In this document: piece after piece, positions 32,371 through 41,077 of the stretch
How positions within the stretch are numbered: the stretch's first letter is position 1
How the letters are laid out: the number at the start of each line of letters is the position of its first letter
Assembly: GCF_000178955.2 (NCBI RefSeq)
Contig: NC_016631.1
Span: forward strand, 62,001-126,000
Length of the DNA stretch: 64,000 bases
Reading direction: 5' to 3'
Origin: Granulicella mallensis MP5ACTX8
GTDB taxonomy: Bacteria > Acidobacteriota > Terriglobia > Terriglobales > Acidobacteriaceae
The notes under the pieces: generated by a model
What the model saw: only the letters and a program-made list of their open reading frames with translations
The model's database searches: none
Told to the model about the DNA's origin: nothing
Translations under genes and position numbers: made by a program

Positions 32371-34566
32371 ATGTATCGATTCTCTTCCGTGATCTTCCGT
32401 AGCTTCGCCACCACCGCTCTGCTCGGCACCCTAGCCTACGCCCAGGCTCCTGCCGCACCCGCAAAGATCGACCCCAACAGCCCCGCCAATATCGGCCGCG
32501 CGGAACTCGTCCAGTACCTCGACAGCATCGCAGCACAGGATACAGCCACTCGCCATGCTGCGGTCGCCGCACTCTCAAGCCGCGCAGAAGCAGAAGACCG
32601 CCAGGCCGTCGTTCGCAAGAAGATCCTCTCCCTCATCGGAGGCCTCCCCGAGCGCACGCCCCTCAACGCAAAGACTCTGGGAGTCACCCAGGCCAACGGC
32701 TTCCGCATCGAGAAAATTCTCTTCGAGAGCCAGCCCGGATTTCCCGTCACGGCTCTCCTCTATCTACCCGACGGCAAGCCTGCAGGAGAAAAGCTCTCCG
32801 CGGTCCTCATCGCTCCCGGTCACGGCCCGGCAGGCAAGGCGAGCGACTACTTTACCGCAGCCACCTTTGCGCGTAACGGCTTTGTCGTTCTCTCCTACGA
32901 CCCAATCGGACAGGGCGAGCGCCTCCAGTATCCCGACCCCAGCAAGCCCGACGCCAGCCTCGCCTCGCGTCCCACCGGCGAACATGGCGAAGCTGGCCTG
33001 CAACCTTCGTTGATCGGCGATGCCATCTCCCGCTACTTCGTCTGGGACGCCATGCGCGGCATCGACTACCTCAGTCAGCGTCCCGAGGTTGACCCCAAAC
33101 GCATCGGAGCCTTCGGCTGCTCCGGCGGCGGAGCCATGACCGCGCTTACAGGCGCACTCGACACCCGTGTGGCCGCCACTGCCGTCGCCTGCTACAACAC
33201 CTCGTTCGATACGCTTCTCGCGTCCATCGGCCCGCAGGACGGCGAGCAATCCATTCCCGGCTTTATCGCCGCCGGTCTGGACTTCCCGGACTGGATCGAG
33301 CTCGTAGCTCCGCGTCCCTACGCCGCGGTCGCGACCTACTCCGACATGTTCCCCTTCGCCGGTGCACGTACAACGGTCTCGGAGGCACGCCGCTTCTACG
33401 CACTCTTCGATCCTGCAAGCGCGGGCATGCCCTCGGCCTCTGCGGCAGAGGCGGCAGCTCAGTCTCACCCCACGGCACCTGCTCTCAACATCGACACGCC
33501 CAACGCCGTGCCGCTGACAGCGCGCCTGCAGTTCATCACCGGCCCCGGCGGACATGGTGCCCTGAGCCCGATCATGGGCAACATCGTCGGCTTCTTTCTG
33601 CGCAACCTCCAGCCGGGCTCTGACGCCGATCACCCCTTGCTGCCGCCGCCCATCCCTCGCGGCGCACCCACCGGTCTGCCCAAGGATGCTCTACAAGTCA
33701 CGAGCACCGGCCAGGTGGCGACGAGCTACCCGCACGCTGAAACCATCTTTACTCTCAATCTGAAACATGCGGCTCAGGCGATCCCTTCCAGCCGCCCCGT
33801 CCTCGCTGGAGAAAAGCTGGCCGTCGCCATTCGCGAAACCACCGGCGCGAAGGCCAAGCCCGGAGCCTCAAAGCAGGAGTCCGCCACACAGTCCACAAAG
33901 ACCGGCGAATTCCAACTGGAGACCGCACCGAACGTAAATCTTCGTGGAACGCTGTCTGTTCCGCCGACTGCCGGACGGCATCCCGCCGTCCTGCTCTTGG
34001 CGCCGGAGTCCATCGATGCTGACAACCCCAGGGCGCAGGCGAACAAAGCGGAGTTTGAAAAGCTCACCGCCGCAGGAAACATAGTCCTGGCGGTTACGCC
34101 CTCTCCTTCACCTGCGGGAACGGATGACATGAAGTCGCCGATCCTTGGCCCCTTCTATCTGCTAAGCCTGCGTGCCGAGCTGGTAAAACACACCCTGGTA
34201 GGAATGCGTGTGGATGACGTGATCCGCCTCGTCGATGCCCTCGCGAGCCGTCCCGATGTCGATGCCAGCAGGATCACTGCGATCGGCAGCGGACATATGG
34301 GCCTCGTGCTGCTGCATGCCGCCGTTCTGGACGCACGTCTCAAGCACATCACGATCGACCACGTCCTCAGCAGCTACCACAGCCTGCTCGAAGCGCCGTT
34401 GCCCATCGGCGCGTCAGAGGACATCATCCCCGGCGTGCTGCTTCACTACGACATCCCCGACTTGGCTAAAGCTCTTGGCACCCGCCTGACGGAGACCGAA
34501 CCACTCAAAGGCACCGACGATCTGAGCCAAACCTCAACGCCGCTGGAGACCCTGCGGAATCAGTAA
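32371..34566 (+). CDS. two-domain alpha/beta hydrolase, acetyl esterase-like
   Basis: A 731-residue exported protein with two alpha/beta-hydrolase halves. The signal peptide ends near ALAYAQA. The first half has the nucleophile elbow GCSGGG with S251 and GHG near residue 150, similar to acetylxylan esterases and prolyl-oligopeptidase-like hydrolases. The second half (about residues 530-720) repeats the fold, but the elbow reads IGSGHMG, with Gly at the Ser position, so it may not be catalytic. ATG at 32371 with AGGTGA upstream; the GTG three bases earlier is unlikely. It follows the GH28 gene, so removal of acetyl groups from pectin is a fair guess. Confidence 0.78.
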   Translation: MYRFSSVIFRSFATTALLGTLAYAQAPAAPAKIDPNSPANIGRAELVQYLDSIAAQDTATRHAAVAALSSRAEAEDRQAVVRKKILSLIGGLPERTPLNAKTLGVTQANGFRIEKILFESQPGFPVTALLYLPDGKPAGEKLSAVLIAPGHGPAGKASDYFTAATFARNGFVVLSYDPIGQGERLQYPDPSKPDASLASRPTGEHGEAGLQPSLIGDAISRYFVWDAMRGIDYLSQRPEVDPKRIGAFGCSGGGAMTALTGALDTRVAATAVACYNTSFDTLLASIGPQDGEQSIPGFIAAGLDFPDWIELVAPRPYAAVATYSDMFPFAGARTTVSEARRFYALFDPASAGMPSASAAEAAAQSHPTAPALNIDTPNAVPLTARLQFITGPGGHGALSPIMGNIVGFFLRNLQPGSDADHPLLPPPIPRGAPTGLPKDALQVTSTGQVATSYPHAETIFTLNLKHAAQAIPSSRPVLAGEKLAVAIRETTGAKAKPGASKQESATQSTKTGEFQLETAPNVNLRGTLSVPPTAGRHPAVLLLAPESIDADNPRAQANKAEFEKLTAAGNIVLAVTPSPSPAGTDDMKSPILGPFYLLSLRAELVKHTLVGMRVDDVIRLVDALASRPDVDASRITAIGSGHMGLVLLHAAVLDARLKHITIDHVLSSYHSLLEAPLPIGASEDIIPGVLLHYDIPDLAKALGTRLTETEPLKGTDDLSQTSTPLETLRNQ

Positions 34567-34584
34567 AGCTGCAGAGTCAAACAG

Positions 34585-34639
34585 AAATCGGGGTTCTCGC
34601 AGAGGAAGGCAATTTGCTCCTGGGCAAGAACCCCGATTT
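34585..34639 (+). terminator. hairpin after the esterase gene
   Basis: AAATCGGGGTTCT and AGAACCCCGATTT pair perfectly over 13 bases with a 29-nt loop, ending the esterase unit before the BlaI promoter. Confidence 0.55.
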
Positions 34640-34720
34640 GTTCGATAGTGTCTGATCAATCGGCACGATCTGCCTTTGTTTTTGCTGTTGCTCCTGAGTT
34701 CGCAAGCGACAAATCAATGT

Positions 34721-34777
34721 CCTAAAAAATTAGGTTGACAAGCGTCTTGGCTGAACCTAAACTCCTATTTGTTTAGG
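34721..34777 (+). promoter_or_regulatory. promoter and two BlaI-type operators
   Basis: TTGACA (34735-34740), 17 bp, TAAACT (34758-34763) fits a sigma-70 promoter. CCTAA-AAAA-TTAGG (34721-34734) touches the -35 box, and CCTAAAC-N8-GTTTAGG (34756-34777) covers the -10 box. Both dyads end CCTAA/TTAGG, fitting a BlaI dimer that would block RNA polymerase. Confidence 0.7.
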
Positions 34778-34784
34778 AGAACTC

Positions 34785-35183
34785 ATGGTCGGTCGCAAAA
34801 AAGGTTCCACCGCCCTTACCCCTCTCGAACTGCAGATCATGCAGGTCCTTTGGGCCGAAGGACCAAGCAATGTTTTGCAGGTGCAGAAGAGCCTGTCGCC
34901 CAAGAATGATCTTGCCTACAACACGGTGCAGACCATGCTGAACGTTCTCCATCGCAAGGGGAGAGTCAAGCGCACGTTGATGGGGCGTGCCTATGTCTAT
35001 CGCACGGTTGCCTCCAGGGAGGCCGTCCTCGGCCAGGCCGTCCGCGACCTCGTAGAACGCATGTTCGGCGGGTCTTCCGAAGATCTCGTCATGAGCCTGG
35101 TCAAGAACCGCCAGGTTGATCTGGAGCGGATTGCTGATCTGGGCCGAAAGATGGCACAGGAAAAAGGAGAACACGATGAGTAG
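34785..35183 (+). CDS. blaI: BlaI/MecI/CopY-family repressor
   Basis: A 132-residue winged-helix repressor. LTPLELQIMQVLWAEG is the first helix, AYNTVQTMLNVLHRKGRVKR the recognition part, and the C-terminal half (about residues 80-132) the dimerisation and cleavage region. It probably represses its own operon through the two CCTAA dyads upstream. The stop overlaps the M56 gene start by 8 bases. Confidence 0.92.
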   Translation: MVGRKKGSTALTPLELQIMQVLWAEGPSNVLQVQKSLSPKNDLAYNTVQTMLNVLHRKGRVKRTLMGRAYVYRTVASREAVLGQAVRDLVERMFGGSSEDLVMSLVKNRQVDLERIADLGRKMAQEKGEHDE

Positions 35184-36531
35184 CCTCCGCGTTTTTATGA
35201 CATCGTATGTCGTCAACGCTATCTGGGAGGTCACATTGATTGCGGCGGCGGGATGGATGGTGAGCCGCCTGCTCAAGCGGCTTGGCCCTCAGGCCGAGCA
35301 CGTCACCTGGGCTTCCACTCTGGCCCTTGCGATTCTTATGCCTGCGCTGCCTTTCTTTCGCTGGCTGATGGCCTTCCTTCGCGTTCCAGATAAAGTCATT
35401 GGAAATTCCTCGATTACGCTGGTTGCTGCTCAGGGCGGCGGCGCGCAGGTAGAAGGCATCTATGTGCTACCTGCGATTCTTGTACTGCCCTTACTGCTGC
35501 TCTATGCAGGCTCGTTGCTCTACTTTGCGGTGCGGCTCGTCTGCTCGTTGCATGGCACTGCAAGGCTGCTTCAGCAAGCCAGCCCCATCTCTCTCTCGCC
35601 GGAACAGGAAGAGATCTGGCGTGACTGCAAACGATCATTTTCCGTAGAGGATGCGCGCATCCTGAGCTCGTCGCGAGTTTCTGGCCCTGTCACGTTGGGG
35701 TTTCGAGAGCCTGTGCTCCTCGTCCCCGTGGGCTTTGTGGAGGGATGTACGCCGCAGGATTTTCTTGCTGCGCTGGCACACGAATGCGCACACATGAAGC
35801 GCCGTGACTTTCAGAAAAATATCTTCTATGAGGTCGTCGGCCTCCTGCTTGCCTTTCATCCTGTCCTCTGGATGCTCAAGTCTCACATCGCGCAGACGCG
35901 CGAGATGATCTGTGACGGCATGGCCACGGAAAGGCTTATTGATTCGCGCAGCTACACGCAATCCCTGTTACGACTCGCAACCAGAATCGCTATGGCCTCG
36001 CGAGTCTCCACTCTTCACGCCATCGGGATCTTCGATGCCAACATTCTGGAGAAGCGAGTCATGATGATGAACATCAAGAAGCAGCCTCTTAGCTCTGTGT
36101 TGAAATACGGTCTAATCATTCCCTCAACGCTCTTCCTGCTTTCCATCGCGGCTGGCGGAGCAGCCATGGCCGTCGTGATTGAACCGCAATCTTCTTCTCA
36201 AGCAGCCGATCAGGCACAACCGTATGGTCAGATCTATCAGGTCGGCAAAGACAAAGACGTAAGCGCGCCGCGCTTGATTTTTTCTAAAGACCCTGAATTT
36301 CCAAAGTCGGCTCTAGGGAAAAAGGATAAGTTCAATGGGTCTTGTGTCGTTACTCTCATCGTGGATTCGACAGGAGCCGTTCATGATGTTCGTGTCAAAC
36401 GCTCTCTCAGCCCTGACTTCGACGCGAGTGCAATCAAAGCAGTACAGCAGTATCGCTTCAAGCCCGCCATGCGATCAGGCGAGCCGGTGGCTGTTGCACT
36501 TTACATGGAAATAAATTTCGAAAGGTTCTAA
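35176..36531 (+). CDS. M56 family metallopeptidase sensor with C-terminal TonB-like domain
   Basis: A 451-residue BlaR1-type membrane metallopeptidase. Several membrane helices come before the zinc motif AHECAHMKRRDF (HExxH). The usual penicillin-binding sensor is missing; instead, after another helix (about residue 335), a TonB C-terminal-like domain (VVTLIVDSTGAVHDVRVKRS to YMEINFERF) ends the protein. This M56-TonB arrangement is common in Acidobacteria and Bacteroidetes; the signal it detects is not known. The ATG at 35176 overlaps the blaI stop. Confidence 0.88.
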   Translation: MSSLRVFMTSYVVNAIWEVTLIAAAGWMVSRLLKRLGPQAEHVTWASTLALAILMPALPFFRWLMAFLRVPDKVIGNSSITLVAAQGGGAQVEGIYVLPAILVLPLLLLYAGSLLYFAVRLVCSLHGTARLLQQASPISLSPEQEEIWRDCKRSFSVEDARILSSSRVSGPVTLGFREPVLLVPVGFVEGCTPQDFLAALAHECAHMKRRDFQKNIFYEVVGLLLAFHPVLWMLKSHIAQTREMICDGMATERLIDSRSYTQSLLRLATRIAMASRVSTLHAIGIFDANILEKRVMMMNIKKQPLSSVLKYGLIIPSTLFLLSIAAGGAAMAVVIEPQSSSQAADQAQPYGQIYQVGKDKDVSAPRLIFSKDPEFPKSALGKKDKFNGSCVVTLIVDSTGAVHDVRVKRSLSPDFDASAIKAVQQYRFKPAMRSGEPVAVALYMEINFERF

Positions 36532-36591
36532 AAGATTCTTTCAAACTCGTGTGTAGCCTGAATATTTATGTTCTTGTTCATCCCCTAGAAT

Positions 36592-36811
36592 CGTCATCCT
36601 GAGCGGAGCACCTCGCGTTTTTTTGCGAGGTGCGCAGTCGAAGGACCCCGATGGGTTTAATCTTGCTCATACTGTTGGGACCTTTTCTCGCACGGGGATC
36701 CAGGTTCGAACGCTTGAGGTAGAAAAGGTCCAAAGGGCATTGGAAGGACGCAACCCTCGGGGTCCTTCGACTCCGCGTCCCAAAGGCAGTGACGCTCCGC
36801 TCAGGATGACG
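36592..36811. repeat. palindromic intergenic repeat, family C copy 2
   Basis: Same orientation as copy 1: CGTCATCCTGAGCGGAGC, a CCTCGCG...CGCGAGG-type hairpin, GGACCCCGA, CGCTTGAGGTAGAAAAGG, then CTCCGCTCAGGATGACG at the right end. It fills the gap between the M56 and FAD oxidase genes. Confidence 0.85.
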
Positions 36812-36860
36812 ATTCTGTGGCGACATAAAACACAAATCCCCCACATTTCCATCAATCGCT

Positions 36861-39770
36861 CTACAACCCGCGCGCAAGCACTTCCGCAAGATGCAGCGCA
36901 CGCGTCTCGGAGTTCTGCGCGACCTGCTCGCGACAGCTGAAACCATCCGCAACCACAAGCGTCCCGGCCTTAGCACCACGCACTGCAGGCAGAAGAACAC
37001 GCTCGGCCAGTGTCTGCGATACCTCGTACTTATCTTTCTCGAAGCCAAAGGGCCCAGCCATGCCGCAGCAGCCTGAGTCGAGCAACTGCACATCGGCTCC
37101 GGTGCTGCGCAGCAGTTGCATCTCATCGGTCATCTTCATCACGGCCTGGTGGTGGCAGTGGCCCTGCACGAGAATGGTGCCACCGATAGCAGGGGGCTTG
37201 TACTCGGGAGCGTACTTCACCAGGAACTGGCTCAGCAGATACGTCCGGTCGCGCAGTTTGCTTGCACGCGGATCGTTGGGGCGCAGGTTCATGAGCTCAT
37301 CGCGAAACACCGTCGCGCAGCTGGGCTCGAGCACGACCACAGGCATCTCCGCATAGGGCGCCAGCGCGTCGAGCGTCTTGAGCAGGTATTTCTTCGCGGA
37401 GTCGAGCAATCCGAAGTCGTACAGCGGCCGCCCGCAACAGACGTGCTGTTGCAGCACGTGCACGCGGAAGCCGGCATCGACGAGCACCTTGTGTGCTGCC
37501 ACCGCTGTGTCGGAGTGCAGATAGTTGTTGAACGTATCCGCCCACAGCAGGACATCGCCCTTCGGCTGTGCAGGTTGTCGCAGTGCCTTCGATCGCTTAC
37601 GAAAGGTCTGGCTGGAGAACGAGGGCAGCGTCCGGTCGGGATGAATATGCAGCGCGGCCTTTGCGAGCCTGCTGGTCAGCGGCCAGCTCGTCATGAAGTT
37701 GGCGATGCCCGGAGCGAGAGAGGCGAGCCGCGCACCTTTGTCGACGAAGCCGAATGCATACGCTCCAAGCGGCCGCAGACGTCCTTCATAGTGGTGCGCC
37801 AGAAACTCTGCCTTGTATGTCGCCATGTCCACATTGACCGGGCACTCGGTCTTGCAGGCCTTGCACGCGAGGCACAGGCCGAGCGCCTCACGCACCTCTT
37901 CGCTGCGCCAGCCATCGCGCACCACGTCGCCCTGCATCATCTCCCACAGCAGGTGCGCGCGCCCGCGTGTGGAGTGCTTCTCCTCCTTGGTCGCCATGTA
38001 GCTCGGGCACATAGTCCCGGCTTCCTCCTTGCGGCAGGCACCCACGCCGACACAGCGCAGCGCGGCCTGCTCGAACGAGCCGCCATCCGACGCGAAGTGG
38101 AAGTGGGTCGAGGTTTGTATCGGAGCATGCGAGGTGTTCAGCCTCAGATAGTCATGCGGCTGGTAGGCATCGATCAGCTTGCCGGGATTCATGCGGGCCA
38201 GTGGATCCCACAGCCGTTTGAACTCGCGAAAGGCCTCCATCAGCTCCGCCCCGAACATCTTCTCCAGCAGCGCGCCGCGCGACTGGCCGTCGCCATGCTC
38301 GCCGGAGATCGAGCCGCCAAGGCTGACGACTAAATCCGTAGCCCGGTCGACGAACTCCCGATAGATCGCGATGCCGCGCTCGCTCTTGAAGTCGAAGTTG
38401 ATACGCAGATGCACGCATCCGTGCCCGAAGTGGCCGTACATCGGCGAGCGGTAGCCGTACTCCTGCATCAGCGTACAGATGGCGCGCAGATACTCACCCA
38501 GCTCCTGCGGAGCGACCGCCGCATCCTCCCAGCCCTCCCATCCAACGGGTTCGCCGGGAACGAAGGCAGTAGCGCCCAGCGCGGACTCGCGCACGAACCA
38601 GACCTTGCGAGCCTCCTCCGCTGTGTAGAGGCGAACCGAAGGCCGTGCGGCAAACTGCTGTGCGGCTGCGACCAGCGTCTGGGCCTTTGCCTCAACTTCT
38701 TCCGCACTGTCCGCGCCCAACTCGGCCAGAAGATAGCCTTTGCCGTCGGGCAGCAGGCGCACCTCTTCGGTCGCAAGATTCTTGCGCTGCATAAACTCGA
38801 CGAGCAGGCCGTCGAAGCCCTCCAGCGCAATGGGGTTGTGTTCGAGCACGAGTGGAACGTTGTCGGCTGCGATGAAGGCATCGGAGAAACCAATACCGAC
38901 GAGGCGGCGAAACTGCGGGCTCTTCACCAGTCGCAGCTTCGCTTCGAGGATCGTGACACACGTGCCCTCACTACCTACAAGCGCACGCGCAACGTTGAAG
39001 CCCTGCTCCGGCAGAAGCTCATCGAGGTTGTAGCCGGAGACGCGGCGCGGGATGCGCGGAAAGCGTTGGCGGATAAGCGCGGCGTACTGGTCGCGAATCT
39101 TCTTTAGACCCGCATAGATCTCGCCCTGGCGTCCACCACCGGCGATGATCGCCTCAAGCTGCTCTTCGCTGGTGGGGCCAACGGTCATGCGCGTGCCGTC
39201 GTACAGCAGGATGTCGAGGGACTCGATGTTATCGACGGTCTTGCCGCCGAGCAGACTATGCGTGCCGCAAGAGTTGTTGCCGATCATGCCGCCCAGCGTG
39301 CAGCGGCTGTGCGTGGCGGGGTCTGGTGCAAAGGTCAGCTCATGCTCTTCCGCAGCTTCGCGAACGCGGTCAAGTACCACGCCAGGCTCAACGCGCGCTG
39401 TCCTGCTCTCGGGATCGACGGCGAGGACGCGACGCATGTACTTCGAGAAGTCGAGGATGACGGCCGTGTTGCAGCACTGTCCTGCAAGGCTGGTCGCCGC
39501 GCCACGAGCGAGGACGGGAGCGTTGAACTCTCTGCACGCGGCCAGTGTGGCTTCGATGTCCGCGCTGTCGAGCGGCAGCACCAGGCCGATGGGAATCTGC
39601 CGATAGTTCGAAGCGTCCGTTGCGTAGAGGGCGCGCGTGCCTTGATCGAAGCGCACCTCGCCGCGAACGGTGCGGCGGAGATGCGCTTCAAGATCGGTGG
39701 CTGCGGGAAAGGGATTGAACGGTGTCTTCGCCGCAGGGGCGCGGAGAATCGTCAGCGGCTGTGTAGACAT
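36861..39770 (-). CDS. FAD-linked oxidase / Fe-S / CCG-domain fusion (D-2-hydroxyacid dehydrogenase type)
   Basis: A 969-residue oxidase that oxidises a D-2-hydroxyacid and passes electrons through Fe-S clusters. The FAD-binding part (about residues 35-220) has the conserved ARGAATSLAGQ; FAD-oxidase C follows to about 510. A ferredoxin-like section has a complete cluster motif CLACKACKTECP and a second CVGVGACRKEEAGTMCP. The C-terminal CCG region has HVCCGRPLYD and GCCGMAGPFG. Such fusions cover glycolate oxidase GlcD plus GlcF, D-lactate or D-2-hydroxyglutarate dehydrogenases; the substrate cannot be chosen here. Confidence 0.88.
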   Translation of the reverse strand: MSTQPLTILRAPAAKTPFNPFPAATDLEAHLRRTVRGEVRFDQGTRALYATDASNYRQIPIGLVLPLDSADIEATLAACREFNAPVLARGAATSLAGQCCNTAVILDFSKYMRRVLAVDPESRTARVEPGVVLDRVREAAEEHELTFAPDPATHSRCTLGGMIGNNSCGTHSLLGGKTVDNIESLDILLYDGTRMTVGPTSEEQLEAIIAGGGRQGEIYAGLKKIRDQYAALIRQRFPRIPRRVSGYNLDELLPEQGFNVARALVGSEGTCVTILEAKLRLVKSPQFRRLVGIGFSDAFIAADNVPLVLEHNPIALEGFDGLLVEFMQRKNLATEEVRLLPDGKGYLLAELGADSAEEVEAKAQTLVAAAQQFAARPSVRLYTAEEARKVWFVRESALGATAFVPGEPVGWEGWEDAAVAPQELGEYLRAICTLMQEYGYRSPMYGHFGHGCVHLRINFDFKSERGIAIYREFVDRATDLVVSLGGSISGEHGDGQSRGALLEKMFGAELMEAFREFKRLWDPLARMNPGKLIDAYQPHDYLRLNTSHAPIQTSTHFHFASDGGSFEQAALRCVGVGACRKEEAGTMCPSYMATKEEKHSTRGRAHLLWEMMQGDVVRDGWRSEEVREALGLCLACKACKTECPVNVDMATYKAEFLAHHYEGRLRPLGAYAFGFVDKGARLASLAPGIANFMTSWPLTSRLAKAALHIHPDRTLPSFSSQTFRKRSKALRQPAQPKGDVLLWADTFNNYLHSDTAVAAHKVLVDAGFRVHVLQQHVCCGRPLYDFGLLDSAKKYLLKTLDALAPYAEMPVVVLEPSCATVFRDELMNLRPNDPRASKLRDRTYLLSQFLVKYAPEYKPPAIGGTILVQGHCHHQAVMKMTDEMQLLRSTGADVQLLDSGCCGMAGPFGFEKDKYEVSQTLAERVLLPAVRGAKAGTLVVADGFSCREQVAQNSETRALHLAEVLARGL

Positions 39771-39819
39771 TCGTCGACCTTTCCGTGGCGCTTAAATACG
39801 TCCTCTGAATGCGAGACGC

Positions 39820-40070
39820 CTTTGCTTTTGTACTTGTCTTTGCTTTTGTACTTGTCTTTGCTTTTGCACTTGCACTTGCTTTTCTGGTTGTCATTCCGAG
39901 CGCAGCGAGGAATCTGCTTCCTCCCGTTCTTCGTCCGCATCACCGAGAAAGCGCGGAGCAAGTTACGAAGAGTGTAGCTTTGCCACGCTTGGCGTTTGTG
40001 CCGGCATAGACAAAAAACGGGAGGAAGCAGGTTCCTCGTTCCACGCGGAATGACAACAAGAAAAGCAAAA
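39820..40070. repeat. palindromic intergenic repeat, family B copy 7, with tandem outer arm
   Basis: The left arm contains two exact copies of TTTGCTTTTGTACTTGTC and a third diverged one, then TTTTCTGGTTGTCATTCC. The right half is CGGGAGGAAGCAGG ... GGAATGACAACAAGAAAAGC. The tandem arm makes this copy longer than the others. Confidence 0.82.
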
Positions 40071-40078
40071 TCGTCGAA

Positions 40079-40936
40079 CTAGCTTTTCTCTCCGGGATCG
40101 GCAACGACGAGCTGGTTCTGCTCCCCAAGCCCACCGATGCCCAGCCGGATCTTATTGCCAGCCCGCAGATACACCGGCGGCTTCTGGCCGAGGCCGACGC
40201 CGGGAGGCGTACCCGTCGAGATAATGTCGCCGGGCTGCAGGCTCATGAAGCGGCTGAGATAGCTGATGAGAAATTTGACGCCAAAGACCATCGTGCGGGT
40301 ATTGCCGTCCTGGTAGCGATGACCATCGACCTCCAGCCACATATCAAGCGCCTGCGGATCGGGGACTTCGTCGGTTGTGACGAGCCACGGGCCGGTAGGA
40401 CCGAAGGTATCGGCGCTCTTGCCTTTGACCCACTGGCCGGTGCCTTCGAGCTGGAAGGCGCGCTCCGAGACGTCGTTGATCAGGCAGTAGCCGGCAACAT
40501 GCGAGAGCGCGTCCTCTTCCGACACGTACTTCGCGGTGGTCCCGATCACGACGCCGAGTTCCACCTCCCAGTCGGTCTTCAGCGAGCCCCTCGGAATAAC
40601 GATGTTGTCGTCCGGTCCCGAGATCGAAGATCCAGCCTTCATAAAGAGCACGGGCTCGGCGGGCACGGCCATGCCGGACTCCGCTGCGTGGTCCGAGTAA
40701 TTGAGGCCGATGCAGAGAAACTTGCCCGGCTGCACAACGCACGAGCCAAAGCGCGGATTGCCCTCGACGACGGGCAGGCCGTTCAGGTCAAGCTGGGCAA
40801 TGGCTTTGAGCGAATCGGGAGAGAGGAACTTGCCGCTCAGGTCGGGAACAACCTTGGAAAGATCGCGGATGGTTCCATCGGGTGCGAGGATGCCGGGTTT
40901 CTCCTGGCCTGCGGGGCCGTAGCGTAACAGTTTCAA
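40079..40936 (-). CDS. fumarylacetoacetate hydrolase family protein
   Basis: A 285-residue FAH-family enzyme that hydrolyses or decarboxylates a beta-diketo acid. The central motifs are LCIGLNYSDHAAE, ELGVVIG and FMKAGSSI, and the metal-binding GDIISTGTPPGVG is typical. The start is TTG at 40936 (protein begins MKLLRYGP) with AAGGAG seven bases upstream; the frame opens further to 40954 but lacks a site there. Substrate unknown. Confidence 0.88.
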   Translation of the reverse strand: MKLLRYGPAGQEKPGILAPDGTIRDLSKVVPDLSGKFLSPDSLKAIAQLDLNGLPVVEGNPRFGSCVVQPGKFLCIGLNYSDHAAESGMAVPAEPVLFMKAGSSISGPDDNIVIPRGSLKTDWEVELGVVIGTTAKYVSEEDALSHVAGYCLINDVSERAFQLEGTGQWVKGKSADTFGPTGPWLVTTDEVPDPQALDMWLEVDGHRYQDGNTRTMVFGVKFLISYLSRFMSLQPGDIISTGTPPGVGLGQKPPVYLRAGNKIRLGIGGLGEQNQLVVADPGEKS

Positions 40937-41077
40937 GTCGTTGCTCCTTTGCAATCGGTCGAATCAAATATGGCCCAGGGGAAGCCCCTGCGACCGGCCG
41001 GGAGTTCACAGGTTCCCGGCACTTCTATATCCAGCTTCATGATATCGCCGTCACGTTCGACCTTCGGAGCGGTGCCC

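Noticed and set aside
37116-38333. 405-codon plus-strand open frame under the FAD/Fe-S gene
   Set aside because: Shadow of a well-supported gene on the other strand.
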